A stretch of DNA of 64,000 nt, taken from Rubrivivax sp. Its GTDB lineage: Bacteria; Pseudomonadota; Gammaproteobacteria; Burkholderiales; Burkholderiaceae_C. The position numbers and the translations under genes were made by a program. Below, piece after piece: positions 21,189 to 30,500 of this stretch. The first letter of the stretch is position 1. Each line of letters starts with the position of its first letter. Under the pieces are notes generated by a model, which did no database searches, was not told the DNA's origin, and was given only the letters and a program-made list of their open reading frames with translations. Location of the stretch: positions 98,368 through 162,367 of the forward strand of contig JALHMT010000009.1 of NCBI GenBank assembly GCA_022843905.1, read 5' to 3'.

Positions 21189-21656
21189 TCAGCTCCCGAA
21201 CGGCTTGCCGCGCAGCCTGGAGCCGGCCTGGATGCCCCGCTTGGCAAACCAGCCCAGATTCATCTCCAGCGCGAAACGCACCGGTTGCTGGGAACAGTGC
21301 GAGGTTTCCGAACGCGGTGCCATGTCGGCGATGTTGACCACGGTGCCGTCGTCGGCGATGAAGGCGATGCTCAACGGGATCAGGGTGTTGCGCATCCAGA
21401 AGCAGCGCGTCTCGCGGGCTTCGTTGACGAACAGCATCGCCTCGTTGGTGCCCATTTCCGTGCGGAACATCATGCCGATCATCTGCTGCTCCGGCGTACG
21501 GGCCACTTCTGCGCGAATCACGTGCATGCCCGCCGTCAGTTCGATGGTCGGCAGTCGAGGCTGCGGGCCGCTCTGCGCCCCGGCTGGCGTCATCAGCAGG
21601 CCCGACAGCATCAGGCCGCCGAGCAAGTTGCAGAGGAGAGACTTGATGTAGATCAT
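21189..21656 (-). CDS. Exported DUF192-family protein
   Basis: A 155-aa protein with an N-terminal signal sequence (hydrophobic stretch LLCNLLGGLMLSGLLM, likely cut after PAGAQ), so periplasmic or membrane-anchored. The DUF192 domain follows, with ARTPEQQMIGMMFRTEMGTNEAMLFV and FWMRNTLIPLSIAFIADDGTVVNI. The biochemical function of the family is unknown. It is divergent from ccoI with a 72-bp spacer. Confidence 0.88.
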   Translation of the reverse strand: MIYIKSLLCNLLGGLMLSGLLMTPAGAQSGPQPRLPTIELTAGMHVIRAEVARTPEQQMIGMMFRTEMGTNEAMLFVNEARETRCFWMRNTLIPLSIAFIADDGTVVNIADMAPRSETSHCSQQPVRFALEMNLGWFAKRGIQAGSRLRGKPFGS

Positions 21657-21728
21657 GCGGTGAGGGGCGAGCGGTGCCTACATTATGGCCAGCCCGACCG
21701 GCCCACTCTGCCGGTGCGGGGACCCCCG

Positions 21729-23987
21729 ATGACCGCCACGACCACCGCCACGCTCGACCCGCGTCCCGTCGCTGCGGCAGGCCTGTCGGTGCTGGACGAC
21801 CCTGCGGAGCAGACCGGCTTCACCCGCTTCTCGACCGATGCCCAGGGCCGCCGGCTCGGCGAATCGGCCTTCCAGATCTCCGGCATCACCTGTGCCGCCT
21901 GCTCCGGCATCATCGAATCGGCCCTGGCTGGTGTCGAAGGCGTCACCTCGGCACGCGTCAGCGCGGCCTCGCAGCGCGCCACCATCGGCTGGGACCCGTC
22001 GCGCACGCGGCCCTCGGCACTGGTCGAGGCCATCCGCCGCGCCGGCTACGATGCCGTGCCCGATGCCGCCGCGCCGGCCCGGGAGATGCGCCGCATGGAA
22101 CACCGCAAGGCGCTGTGGCGGCTGTTCGTGGCCAGCTTCTGCGGCATGCAGGTGATGATGTTCGCCACGCCCAGCTACGTCGCCGCACCCGGCGACCTGT
22201 CCGACGACCTGCGGCAGCTCCTGAACTGGGGCAGCTGGCTCGTCAGCCTGCCGGTGGTGGTGTTTTCGGCCTGGCCCTTCTTCCAATCGGCCTGGCGATC
22301 GCTGCGCAGCCGCAGCATCGGCATGGACGTGCCGGTGGCGCTGGGCGTGGCCGTCACGTTCGTGGCCAGCACCGGATCCACCTTCGACCCGCAGGGCATC
22401 TTCGGCCACGAGGTCTACTTCGACTCGTTGACCATGTTCGTCAGCTTTCTGCTGGCCGGGCGGTACCTCGAACTGCGCACCAGGCATCGCGCTGCCAACG
22501 AGCTGGAAAACGCGCTGGCGCGAATGCCCGAGACGGCGCTGCGGCTGGATGACGACGGCCGCTGGTCGGAGGTTAGCGTGCAGCGACTGCGCGCCGGCGA
22601 CCAGTTGCGCGTGGCGCTGGGCCAGGCTTTCCCGGCCGACGGGCATTCGATCGGCAGCAGCACCCGGGCCGACGAGTCGCTGCTGACGGGCGAATCCGCA
22701 CCGGTCGACAAGCCGCCGGGCAGCGAACTCGTGGCCGGCAGCCTCAACGTCGGTGCGCCCGTGGAAATGCGCGTCGAGCGCGTGGGTGCCGACACCCGCT
22801 ACCAGGCCATCGTGGCGATGATGCGCGACGCCATGACGCAGCGCCCGGCCGCGGCGCGGCTGGCCGACCGCTGGGCCGTGCCCTTCCTCTGGGCCGTGCT
22901 GCTGCTGGCCGGTGGCGGCGCCGTCGCGTGGAGCTTCATCGACCCATCGCGTGCCGTCTGGGTCGCCGTGTCGGTGCTCATCGTCACCTGCCCCTGCGCC
23001 TTGTCGCTGGCCGCGCCATCCGCACTCGTTGCGGCGGCCGGGGGCCTGGCAAGGCGCGGCGTGATGCTTCAGCGCATGGACGCGATGGAAATCCTGGCGA
23101 AGAGCCGCACGTTGTTCATCGACAAGACAGGCACGCTCACTGACGACCAGCTCCAGGTCAGCGCAATGCACACCGAGCCGGCCTGGGAGGGCAGCCCCGA
23201 AGCGCTGCAGCGCCTGGCGGCGTCGCTGGCGGCGTGGTCCAGCCATCCGTTGTCCGTCGCCCTGGCGCGAACCCGTGGCGAGGGCGACGTCGCCCGCTGG
23301 AGCGGTGTGCAGGAGATTCCAGGCCAGGGACTGCAGGGCATCGACGAGGCCGGTGTCGTGTGGCGTCTCGGCTCGGCTGATTTCGCAGGCGCCGTCGGCG
23401 AGGCCCACGCCCGGGTCTGGTTTTCGCGCGACGGCCGCGTGCTGGCCGGCTTCGAATTCGACGAGACGCTGCGTCCCGGCGCACTCGAGGCGGTGCAGGG
23501 CCTGAAGGCGCTGGGCTGGCACATCACGCTGCTGTCGGGTGACACGCCGGAGCGTGCACAGCGCATGAGTGAGCGGCTGGGTCTGGACGCCTGGATCGGC
23601 GCGGCGACGCCCGAGGACAAGCTCGACGCCATCTCGCGTGCGCAGGCCGATGGCCGCCGCGTGGTGATGGTGGGCGACGGCGTCAACGACGCACCGGTGC
23701 TGGCCCGTGCCGATGTCTCTCTGGCCATGGGGCAGGGCGCGCTCGTGTCGCGCGCGCAGGCCGACGCCGTGATCACGAGCAACCGTCCGGCGGGGCTTCT
23801 GCTGGCGCATCAGGTCGCCGCACGCACGGTAGGCATCGTGCGCCAGAACATGATCTGGGCCGCCACCTACAACGCCGCCTGCATTCCGCTGGCCCTGGTG
23901 GGCTGGCTGCCGCCGTGGGCCGCCGGCCTGGGCATGGCGCTCAGCTCGCTGCTCGTCGTCGGCAACGCGTTGCGCGCGGCGCGATAG
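21729..23987 (+). CDS. ccoI: Copper-translocating P1B-type ATPase for cbb3 oxidase assembly
   Basis: Inner-membrane ATPase that exports Cu+ for insertion into the cbb3 oxidase. The 752-aa protein has an N-terminal heavy-metal domain with GITCAACSG, membrane segments around residues 130-240 and 375-430, and the metal-path motif CPC in VTCPCALSLAAPSALVAA. The phosphorylation loop FIDKTGTLTDD, the SSHPLSVAL segment and GDGVNDAPVLARADVSLAMG are all present. It heads the cco block and is followed after 14 bp by ccoS, the standard CcoIS order. The start at 21729 avoids a long upstream extension through the DUF192 promoter. Confidence 0.95.
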   Translation: MTATTTATLDPRPVAAAGLSVLDDPAEQTGFTRFSTDAQGRRLGESAFQISGITCAACSGIIESALAGVEGVTSARVSAASQRATIGWDPSRTRPSALVEAIRRAGYDAVPDAAAPAREMRRMEHRKALWRLFVASFCGMQVMMFATPSYVAAPGDLSDDLRQLLNWGSWLVSLPVVVFSAWPFFQSAWRSLRSRSIGMDVPVALGVAVTFVASTGSTFDPQGIFGHEVYFDSLTMFVSFLLAGRYLELRTRHRAANELENALARMPETALRLDDDGRWSEVSVQRLRAGDQLRVALGQAFPADGHSIGSSTRADESLLTGESAPVDKPPGSELVAGSLNVGAPVEMRVERVGADTRYQAIVAMMRDAMTQRPAAARLADRWAVPFLWAVLLLAGGGAVAWSFIDPSRAVWVAVSVLIVTCPCALSLAAPSALVAAAGGLARRGVMLQRMDAMEILAKSRTLFIDKTGTLTDDQLQVSAMHTEPAWEGSPEALQRLAASLAAWSSHPLSVALARTRGEGDVARWSGVQEIPGQGLQGIDEAGVVWRLGSADFAGAVGEAHARVWFSRDGRVLAGFEFDETLRPGALEAVQGLKALGWHITLLSGDTPERAQRMSERLGLDAWIGAATPEDKLDAISRAQADGRRVVMVGDGVNDAPVLARADVSLAMGQGALVSRAQADAVITSNRPAGLLLAHQVAARTVGIVRQNMIWAATYNAACIPLALVGWLPPWAAGLGMALSSLLVVGNALRAAR

Positions 23988-24001
23988 GGCCAGCCCGCGT
24001 C

Positions 24002-24208
24002 ATGGAGATCCTGTACCTGCTGATTCCCGTCTCGGCCGTGCTCGTCCTGGTCATCGTGGGCATCTTCGGCTGGGCGGTGAACCGTGGCCAGTTCGAGGAT
24101 CTCGAGCAGGAAGGTGAGCGGATCCTGCAACACGATGCCGACGGGGTTGACGACGATCAAGTCCGCGGCAAGAGCCCGCCAGAACAATCTCATCCATCCA
24201 GTTCCTGA
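24002..24208 (+). CDS. ccoS: cbb3 oxidase maturation protein CcoS
   Basis: A 68-aa single-span membrane protein needed for cofactor insertion into the cbb3 oxidase. The membrane segment is IPVSAVLVLVIVGIFGWAV; the family signature WAVNRGQFEDLEQEGERIL follows. The C-terminal third (HDADGVDDDQVRGK onward) is unconserved in appearance, and its DNA contains the FNR box that probably drives ccoN. Start ATG at 24002. Confidence 0.93.
   Translation: MEILYLLIPVSAVLVLVIVGIFGWAVNRGQFEDLEQEGERILQHDADGVDDDQVRGKSPPEQSHPSSS
24147..24160 (+). promoter_or_regulatory. FNR box inside ccoS, upstream of ccoN
   Basis: TTGAC-GACG-ATCAA matches the FNR/FixK consensus TTGAT-N4-ATCAA at 9 of 10 defined positions. 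Its centre is 76 bp before the ccoN start. If FNR bound as a class II activator at -41.5, transcription would start near 24195 and the -10 hexamer would fall at 24183-24188, which reads AACAAT (4 of 6 matches to TATAAT, including the key A and T). Confidence 0.7.
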
Positions 24209-24229
24209 GCCTCAGCGAGGAGAGTTCCT

Positions 24230-25672
24230 ATGTCAAACAACACGGCACCGGGCAGCCCGGTGTACAGCGATACGGTGGTCAGGCTGTTCTCCCTGGCGGC
24301 CGTTCTATGGGGCGTGGTCGGCATGCTCGTCGGCGTCATCATCGCCGCCCAACTGACCTGGCCCGAGCTCAACCTGGGCATTTCCTTCCTGAGTTACGGG
24401 CGACTGCGTCCCCTGCACACCAACGCGGTCATCTTCGCCTTCGGCGGCTGCGTGCTCTTCGCCACCAGCTACCACGTGGTGCAGCGAACCTGCCAGACCA
24501 AGCTCTTCATGCCCAAGCTGGCGATGTTCACCTTCATCGGGTGGCAGCTGGTCATCCTGGCCGCTGCGGTCTCGCTGCCGCTGGGCTTCACGCAGGGCAA
24601 GGAATACGCCGAGCTCGAGTGGCCGATCGACCTGCTGATCGCCGTCGTCTGGGTCAGCTATGCCGTCGTCTTCTTCGGCACGGTAGGCATCCGCAAGGTG
24701 CGCCACATCTACGTGGCGAACTGGTTCTTCGGCGCCTTCATCATCGCCGTGGCGCTGCTGCACATCGTCAACAGCGCCGCCATCCCGGTGAGCCTGACCA
24801 AGAGCTACTCGGCCTACGCCGGCGTGCAGGACGCCATGGTGCAGTGGTGGTACGGGCACAACGCGGTGGGCTTCTTCCTGACCGCCGGCTTCCTGGGCAT
24901 CATGTACTACTACATCCCCAAGCAGGCCGGCCGCCCGGTGTACAGCTACCGGCTGTCCATCGTGCACTTCTGGGCCCTCATCTTCACCTACATGTGGGCG
25001 GGCCCGCACCACCTGCACTACACGGCGCTGCCCGACTGGGTGCAGAGCATCGGCATGATCTTCTCGCTGGTGCTCCTGGCGCCCAGCTGGGGCGGCATGA
25101 TCAACGGGATCATGACCCTGTCGGGCGCATGGCACAAGCTGCGTGACGACCCGATCCTGAAGTTCCTCATCGTGTCGCTGTCGTTCTACGGCATGAGCAC
25201 CTTCGAGGGCCCGATGATGTCCATCAAGACCGTCAACGCGCTGTCTCACTACACCGACTGGACCGTCGGCCACGTGCACTCCGGCGCGCTGGGCTGGGTC
25301 GGCCTGATCTCGATGGGTGCGCTGTACCACCTGATCCCCCGCATGTACGGCAAGAAGCAGATGTACAGCGTGCGCGCCATCGAGCTGCACTTCTGGATCG
25401 CCACCATCGGCATCGTGCTGTACATCGCCGCGATGTGGATCGCCGGCGTGATGCAGGGCCTGATGTGGCGTGCGGTGAACCCCGACGGCACCCTGGTCTA
25501 CACCTTCGTCGAGAGCGTCAAGGCGACGTTCCCCTTCTACGTGATCCGCCTGGGCGGCGGCCTGCTGTACTTCGCAGGCATGCTGATCATGGCCTGGAAC
25601 ACGGTGATGACGGTGCGCGGCAGCAAGCCGATGCCGGCGCAGATCCCCATGGTTGCGCCCGCCCACGCCTGA
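24230..25672 (+). CDS. ccoN: cbb3-type cytochrome c oxidase subunit I
   Basis: Catalytic haem-copper subunit with 12 predicted membrane segments and 480 aa. Haem and Cu ligands are visible: His in [45 protein letters not shown] and [14 protein letters not shown]. It reduces O2 to water with high affinity under microaerobic conditions and pumps protons. The start follows GCGAGGAGAGTTCCT. An FNR box lies upstream inside ccoS, and ccoO, ccoQ and ccoP follow in order. Confidence 0.97.
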   Translation: MSNNTAPGSPVYSDTVVRLFSLAAVLWGVVGMLVGVIIAAQLTWPELNLGISFLSYGRLRPLHTNAVIFAFGGCVLFATSYHVVQRTCQTKLFMPKLAMFTFIGWQLVILAAAVSLPLGFTQGKEYAELEWPIDLLIAVVWVSYAVVFFGTVGIRKVRHIYVANWFFGAFIIAVALLHIVNSAAIPVSLTKSYSAYAGVQDAMVQWWYGHNAVGFFLTAGFLGIMYYYIPKQAGRPVYSYRLSIVHFWALIFTYMWAGPHHLHYTALPDWVQSIGMIFSLVLLAPSWGGMINGIMTLSGAWHKLRDDPILKFLIVSLSFYGMSTFEGPMMSIKTVNALSHYTDWTVGHVHSGALGWVGLISMGALYHLIPRMYGKKQMYSVRAIELHFWIATIGIVLYIAAMWIAGVMQGLMWRAVNPDGTLVYTFVESVKATFPFYVIRLGGGLLYFAGMLIMAWNTVMTVRGSKPMPAQIPMVAPAHA

Positions 25673-25693
25673 CCCCCTTCCGGAGCACAAGAA

Positions 25694-26314
25694 ATGGCAA
25701 GCAACAAGGCCCCTGCCGGTCACGAGAAGATCGAGACCAGCAACTTCCTGATGATCGTCCTGATCCTCATCACGCTCGTCGTCGGCGGGTTGGTGGAGAT
25801 CGTGCCCCTGTTCTTCCAGCGTTCCACGACGCAGGCGGTGGAAGGTCTCAAGCCCTATACCGCGCTGCAGCTCGCAGGGCGCGACGTCTACATCCGCGAA
25901 GGCTGCTACAACTGCCACTCGCAGATGGTGCGGCCTTTCCGCGCCGAGACGCTGCGCTACGGCGCCATCTCCAAGGCCGGGGAGTTCGTCTACGACCACC
26001 CCTTCCAGTGGGGCAGCAAGCGCACCGGCCCCGACCTGCACCGCGTGGGCGGCAAATACAGTGACGAGTGGCAGCGGCTGCACCTGATCAGCCCGCGTGA
26101 TCTGGTGCCCGAGTCGAACATGCCCGCCTATCCCTGGCTCGAGACGGCCATGGTCGACCCCGATGGCATGGCGCCGAAGCTGACCGCGCTGCGCAGGATC
26201 GGCGTGCCCTACACCGACGCCGAAGTGGCCGGGGCGGCCGAGCAGGTCAAGGGCAAGTCCGAGCTCGACGCCCTGGTCGCCTATCTGCAGGTGCTCGGCA
26301 CCGCCACGAAGTAG
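25694..26314 (+). CDS. ccoO: cbb3-type oxidase monohaem cytochrome c subunit
   Basis: A 206-aa membrane-anchored cytochrome. One N-terminal membrane segment ([24 protein letters not shown]) is followed by a periplasmic haem c domain with the site C71-Y-N-C74-H75 ([14 protein letters not shown]). It passes electrons from CcoP to CcoN. Length and gene order are as expected. Confidence 0.96.
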   Translation: MASNKAPAGHEKIETSNFLMIVLILITLVVGGLVEIVPLFFQRSTTQAVEGLKPYTALQLAGRDVYIREGCYNCHSQMVRPFRAETLRYGAISKAGEFVYDHPFQWGSKRTGPDLHRVGGKYSDEWQRLHLISPRDLVPESNMPAYPWLETAMVDPDGMAPKLTALRRIGVPYTDAEVAGAAEQVKGKSELDALVAYLQVLGTATK

Positions 26315-26334
26315 CCGCAGGCCCGAGGCATCTC

Positions 26335-26505
26335 ATGGACATCAACATCCTCCGAATGATTGTCACCGTGTCAGGACTCGTCCTGTTCCTCCTGCTGGCC
26401 GTCTGGACCTGGAACCGGCGCCGCCGCGCAGCGTTCGACGAGGCAGCACGCCTGCCTTTCGCCGACAGCGACGGGAACATCGACAACGCAGGAGCAAGGC
26501 AATGA
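26335..26505 (+). CDS. ccoQ: cbb3-type oxidase small subunit CcoQ
   Basis: A 56-aa protein, MDINILRMIVTVSGLVLFLL, with a single membrane segment (residues 5-26) ending in WTWNRRRRAAFDEAARLPF. The motif of basic residues after the membrane span and the acidic tail are typical of CcoQ, which stabilises the oxidase complex. It begins 20 bp after ccoO and its stop overlaps the ccoP start (ATGA at 26502-26505). Confidence 0.93.
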   Translation: MDINILRMIVTVSGLVLFLLLAVWTWNRRRRAAFDEAARLPFADSDGNIDNAGARQ

Positions 26506-27416
26506 GCGACTTCTTCAACAACGGGTGGGCGCTGTTCGTCAGCGTCGCCACGATCGTCAGCCTCGTGCTCTGCCTGGTGCTGCTGGCCATTGCCAGCAAG
26601 CGCAAGGTGATGGCCGAGGACAACTCCACCGGCCACGTCTGGGACGAAGACCTTCGCGAGATGAACAACCCGCTGCCGCGCTGGTGGGTGGGCCTGTTCA
26701 TCATCACCGTGGTCTTCGCTGTCGTGTACCTGGCGCTGTATCCAGGTCTGGGCTCGAACGCCGGCGCACTGAAGTGGACGAGCCAGAACCAGTATGAATC
26801 GGAGATGGCCAAGGCGCGCGCGGCCATGGCGCCGGTGTACGCCCGGTTCGTCAGCATGCCGGCCGAGCAACTGGCCAAGGAAACCCAGGCCATGGCCATC
26901 GGCGAACGGCTGTTCGCCAACAACTGCGCCGGCTGCCATGGCTCCGACGCCCGCGGCAGCAAGGGTTTCCCGAACCTGACCGACAACGACTGGCTCTACG
27001 GCGGCTCGCTGGAGCAGATCAAGGAGAGCATCACCGCAGGGCGCGCCGGCAACATGCCGCCGATGGGCGCGGCCGTGGGCACCGCCGAAGACGTGAAGAA
27101 CGTGGCCCATTACGTGCTGAGCTTGTCGGCCAGCCCGCACGACAGCGTCTCGGCGCAGCTCGGCAAGGCCAAGTTCGCCACCTGCGCGGCCTGCCACGGC
27201 CCCGAAGGCAAGGGTAATCATGCCCTGGGCGCACCCAACCTCACCGACAAGATCTGGCTGCACGGCTGGGGCGAGCAGGCCATCGTCAACATCATCAACA
27301 ACGGCAGGGTCAACGTGATGCCGCGCCAGGACCGGCTGCTGAGCCCCGAGCAGATCCATGTGCTGGGCGGGTACGTCTGGAACCTGTCTCAGACTTCGAC
27401 GGTCGCCACCAAGTGA
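26502..27416 (+). CDS. ccoP: cbb3-type oxidase dihaem cytochrome c subunit
   Basis: A 304-aa protein with two N-terminal membrane segments (about 9-31 and 60-80) and two periplasmic haem c domains: C142-A-G-C145-H146 and C228-A-A-C231-H232. It is the electron entry point of the oxidase. The membrane segment after NNPLPRWWVGLFIITVVF is the conserved CcoP anchor. Translationally coupled to ccoQ. Confidence 0.96.
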   Translation: MSDFFNNGWALFVSVATIVSLVLCLVLLAIASKRKVMAEDNSTGHVWDEDLREMNNPLPRWWVGLFIITVVFAVVYLALYPGLGSNAGALKWTSQNQYESEMAKARAAMAPVYARFVSMPAEQLAKETQAMAIGERLFANNCAGCHGSDARGSKGFPNLTDNDWLYGGSLEQIKESITAGRAGNMPPMGAAVGTAEDVKNVAHYVLSLSASPHDSVSAQLGKAKFATCAACHGPEGKGNHALGAPNLTDKIWLHGWGEQAIVNIINNGRVNVMPRQDRLLSPEQIHVLGGYVWNLSQTSTVATK

Positions 27417-27440
27417 TCGCACCAGGCCATCGAGCTGTCC

Positions 27441-28943
27441 ATGACACCTTCGTCCGCAGCCGCGGCTGACCCGACTGCCGCCGCCAAGCATGCGGCGGGC
27501 GCGCCCGATGCGCCGGCCGGCGAGCACAGCGACGATGCCGTCGTCGCTGTCGTCTCGCTGTATGCCAAGCACAAGAAGATCTACGCACGGGCGGTGAGCG
27601 GCTGGTTCGCCCACTGGCGATGGGGGCTGGTGTGGCTGACGCAGATCGTCTTCTACGGCCTGCCCTGGCTGCAGTGGAACGACCGCCAGGCGCTGCTGTT
27701 CGATCTGGCCAGCCGTCGCTTCTACATCTTCGGGCTGGTGCTGTATCCGCAGGACTTCATCTACCTGACGGCGCTGCTCATCATCTCGGCCTACGCGCTG
27801 TTCCTCTTCACCGCCGTGGCGGGGCGCCTGTGGTGCGGCTACGCCTGCCCGCAGACGGTCTACACCGAGATCTTCATGTGGGTCGAACGCAAGTTCGAAG
27901 GCGACCGCATGGCGCGCATGAAGCTCGACGCCGGCCCCTGGACACTGAACCGGCTGTGGCGCAAGACCGGCACGCAGGTGGTGTGGGTGGCCATCGGGCT
28001 GTGGACCGGACTGACCTTCGTCGGCTACTTCACGCCCATCCAGTCGCTGGTGCAGAGTGCGGCCTCGCTGGGTTTCGGGCCCTGGGAGTGGTTCTGGGTG
28101 CTGTTCTACGGCTTTGCCACCTACGGCAATGCCGGCTACATGCGCGAGCAGGTCTGCAAGTACATGTGCCCCTATGCGCGCTTCCAGAGCGCCATGTTCG
28201 ACAAGGACACCCTGATCATCAGCTACGACACGGCGCGCGGCGACCCGCGCGGCACGCGTTCGCGCAAGGTCGACGCGCGCAGCCAGGGGCTGGGCGACTG
28301 CATCGATTGCGGGCTGTGCGTCGACGTCTGCCCCACGGGCATCGACATCCGCAACGGCCTGCAGTACGAATGCATCGGCTGTGCAGCCTGCATCGACGTC
28401 TGCAACGGCGTGATGGACAAGATGAAGTACCCGCGAGGGCTGGTGCGCTACGCCACGCTGAACGGCCTGACCAAGCACCTCACGCGAGGCGAGATGCTGC
28501 GCAACGTCTTCCGCCCGCGCGTGCTGGTCTACACGGCCATCCTGATCGTCGTGGTGGGAGCGCTGGTCGCCAGCCTGGCCATGCGCGCCAGCTTCCGCGT
28601 CGATGTCGTGCGGGACCGCGCGTCGCTGGCGCGCATCGTCGAAGACGGCCACATCGAGAACGTCTACCGTCTGCAGATCATGAACGCCACCGAGTCGCCG
28701 CAACGTTTCCGCTACACGGCGGCGGGCATCGCGGGTCTGCGCATCGACGGCAAGGATGAGGTGACGGTGGAGTCGGCAGGCGCGACCTGGGTCACCGTCA
28801 ACCTGCGCGTGCCGCCCGAGGCCGCTCAGGCGGCAGGCAACGGCGCCCACCCCATCACCTTCAGCATCGTGCGCCTGCCGGCCGATGCCGGGCAGGCCAG
28901 CGAAACGGCCCAAGAGAAGTCAACATTCGTCGTACCGCGTTGA
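27441..28943 (+). CDS. ccoG: Cytochrome oxidase accessory protein CcoG (RdxA/FixG)
   Basis: A 500-aa polyferredoxin membrane protein that reduces Cu2+ during cbb3 assembly. Membrane segments lie at about 60-85, 110-130, 185-205 and 358-380. CGYACPQTVYTEIFMWVERK is the family block. Two 4Fe-4S motifs are present: CIDCGLCVDVCPTGIDI and CIGCAACIDVCNGVMDK. A C-terminal Ig-like domain of about 110 residues faces the periplasm. It follows ccoP by 24 bp. Confidence 0.95.
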   Translation: MTPSSAAAADPTAAAKHAAGAPDAPAGEHSDDAVVAVVSLYAKHKKIYARAVSGWFAHWRWGLVWLTQIVFYGLPWLQWNDRQALLFDLASRRFYIFGLVLYPQDFIYLTALLIISAYALFLFTAVAGRLWCGYACPQTVYTEIFMWVERKFEGDRMARMKLDAGPWTLNRLWRKTGTQVVWVAIGLWTGLTFVGYFTPIQSLVQSAASLGFGPWEWFWVLFYGFATYGNAGYMREQVCKYMCPYARFQSAMFDKDTLIISYDTARGDPRGTRSRKVDARSQGLGDCIDCGLCVDVCPTGIDIRNGLQYECIGCAACIDVCNGVMDKMKYPRGLVRYATLNGLTKHLTRGEMLRNVFRPRVLVYTAILIVVVGALVASLAMRASFRVDVVRDRASLARIVEDGHIENVYRLQIMNATESPQRFRYTAAGIAGLRIDGKDEVTVESAGATWVTVNLRVPPEAAQAAGNGAHPITFSIVRLPADAGQASETAQEKSTFVVPR

Positions 28944-29007
28944 GCGTCGCCCCGGGGCGCCGTCCCGGGGCAGCCTCAACCACCATCGCATGAGCACGGA
29001 GCCCACC

Positions 29008-29274
29008 ATGAACACCAACGACAACCCGAACATCAGGACGCAGGCGACGGAGGACGCGGCATCGCCGCCCTGGTGGCGCGTGGGCATGGTCTGGCTCGTG
29101 CTCAGCGGGCCCGCCATCGTCGTGGTGGCCGGCGTGACCACGGCCTACATCGCCATCAGCGGCGCCGATCCCATCGTCACGGCCGAGGAGGTCGCGCAGC
29201 GCCATGGCGGCAGTCTGCAGGCCCACATGCCGGCCATGCAGGGACGCAACCATGCCGCCACCGGGGGCCGTTGA
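29008..29274 (+). CDS. Short FixH-like membrane protein
   Basis: An 88-aa protein with one strong membrane span (VGMVWLVLSGPAIVVVAGVTTAYIAIS) and only about 35 residues after it. Place and membrane segment match the FixH/CcoH-type proteins that follow ccoG and help cbb3 assembly, but the periplasmic domain of full-length FixH is missing. The ATG at 29008 was preferred over one at 28990 because GGAG lies at good spacing before it. Short versions like this may be normal in this lineage. Confidence 0.65.
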   Translation: MNTNDNPNIRTQATEDAASPPWWRVGMVWLVLSGPAIVVVAGVTTAYIAISGADPIVTAEEVAQRHGGSLQAHMPAMQGRNHAATGGR

Positions 29275-29313
29275 GCCCCGGGACGGTCGCGCTCACGATG
29301 TGAAGAGGTCGAC

Positions 29314-29571
29314 ATGAAGCCCACGACACGCCGCGCGATGTCGGTTCTCTGGCCGGCGTTCCTGATGGCCAGCGTGCTCGAGATCGTCGTCTTCGCCTTC
29401 GTCGATCCGGCGTCGCTGCATTGGTTCGGCGGCACGCCCGTCGATCTCGACCCGGTCGCGATCTATTCGCTGGCCTTCCTGATCTTCTGGGCCGTGGTGG
29501 CGGCGGGCGGCGTGCTCACCCAGTTGTTGAACGAATCATCGCTGGAGATCAACAGCCGCTCCTTCCGTTGA
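29314..29571 (+). CDS. Small two-span membrane protein, unknown function
   Basis: An 85-aa protein with two hydrophobic stretches: VLWPAFLMASVLEIVVFAFV and VAIYSLAFLIFWAVVAAGGVL. It ends ESSLEINSRSFR. I do not recognise a named family. It closes the ccoI-to-ccoG run, 39 bp after the FixH-like gene and convergent with fnr, so it may be co-expressed with the oxidase. It is preceded by GAAGAGGTCGAC, a plausible ribosome site. Confidence 0.7.
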   Translation: MKPTTRRAMSVLWPAFLMASVLEIVVFAFVDPASLHWFGGTPVDLDPVAIYSLAFLIFWAVVAAGGVLTQLLNESSLEINSRSFR

Positions 29572-29647
29572 CGGGCTGGACAGGCCCGCTGCAGGGCTCA
29601 CGGCCCGCGCTGAACCGCGTCGGAGACGACCGGCGGCGAGCCGCAGC

Positions 29648-30403
29648 TCAGCAGTGGGTGCCGTTCACCAGCTTGGACAGCCCGGGCTGGTCCGTGACGC
29701 GGATGTGGCGCTGCTTCACCTCGAGAAGTCCGTCGTCCTGGAACTTGGAGAAGGTGCGACTCACCGTCTCGAGCTTGAGGCCCAGGTAGCTGCCAATCTC
29801 CTCGCGCGTCATGCGCAGGATCAGCTCGCTGGCAGAAAAGCCTCGGGCCTGGAGACGTTGCGTGAGGTTCAGCAGGAAGGCCGCCAGCCGTTCTTCGGCC
29901 CTCATGCTGCCCAGCAGCAGCATCACGCCGTGATCGCGCACGATCTCGCGGCTCATGATCTTGTGGAAATGGCGTTGCAGGTCGCTGAACTCGCGCGAGA
30001 GGTCCTCGAGCTGGCGGTAAGGGATGACGCACACGTGCGAATCTTCGAGGGCCACGGCGTCACAGGTATGGCGCTCGGTGGCGATGCCGTCCAGGCCGAG
30101 CAGTTCGCCCGCCATCTGGAACCCCGTGACCTGATCGCGCCCGTCCTCCGACGAGACGCAAGTCTTGAAGAACCCCGTGCGAACGGCATACAGCGACTGG
30201 AAGTCTTCCCCGGCCCGGAACAGCGAGTCGCCGCGGGCGACCGTCTTGCGCGTGGCCACCATGGTGTCCAGTTGTTGCATCTGCTGCTCAGAGATGCCCA
30301 CGGGCAGGCAGAGCTCGCGAAGATTGCAGTTCGAGCAGGCCACCTTGAAAGGTTCCAGCCGGAATGCAGGCAGTCCGGCGCTTTGGTCTGAGTGCGTCTG
30401 CAT
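29648..30403 (-). CDS. fnr: FNR-type oxygen-sensing transcription regulator
   Basis: A 251-aa Crp/Fnr-family activator of microaerobic genes. The oxygen-sensing 4Fe-4S ligands match E. coli FNR: C23, C26 and C32 (ACSNCNLRELCLP) plus C125 (SHVCVIP). The cyclic-nucleotide-binding-like domain spans about 35-150 and the DNA-reading helix is EEIGSYLGLKLETVSRTF with the E-x2-SR residues that recognise TTGAT. It is divergent from hemN; two FNR-like boxes lie between them, and another sits upstream of ccoN. The start at 30403 gives the cysteine spacing; longer readings run into the boxes. Confidence 0.95.
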   Translation of the reverse strand: MQTHSDQSAGLPAFRLEPFKVACSNCNLRELCLPVGISEQQMQQLDTMVATRKTVARGDSLFRAGEDFQSLYAVRTGFFKTCVSSEDGRDQVTGFQMAGELLGLDGIATERHTCDAVALEDSHVCVIPYRQLEDLSREFSDLQRHFHKIMSREIVRDHGVMLLLGSMRAEERLAAFLLNLTQRLQARGFSASELILRMTREEIGSYLGLKLETVSRTFSKFQDDGLLEVKQRHIRVTDQPGLSKLVNGTHC

Positions 30404-30446
30404 TTGGTGTGACCTTGCGATGGAGTGGGAGCCGAGCATAGCAAGC

Positions 30447-30460
30447 TTGGCCTCGATCAA
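30447..30460. promoter_or_regulatory. FNR-like box near fnr
   Basis: TTGGC-CTCG-ATCAA matches 8 of 10 defined positions of the FNR consensus. It lies 44 bp upstream of the fnr start and could serve autoregulation. The left half is poor, so confidence is lower than for the neighbouring box. Confidence 0.4.
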
Positions 30461-30500
30461 TCTGACGCGGCATTGTCGACAGACGGGCATTGCGACGAGC

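Noticed and set aside
24305..26083. Long minus-strand open frame opposite ccoN and ccoO
   Set aside because: It is rich in His, Asp, Gln and Arg in the manner of GC-rich antisense frames and has no family resemblance; the plus strand encodes conserved oxidase subunits.
26247..28913. Very long minus-strand open frame opposite ccoQ, ccoP and ccoG
   Set aside because: Shadow of GC-rich codon usage. The plus-strand genes carry haem and iron-sulfur motifs that cannot be accidental.
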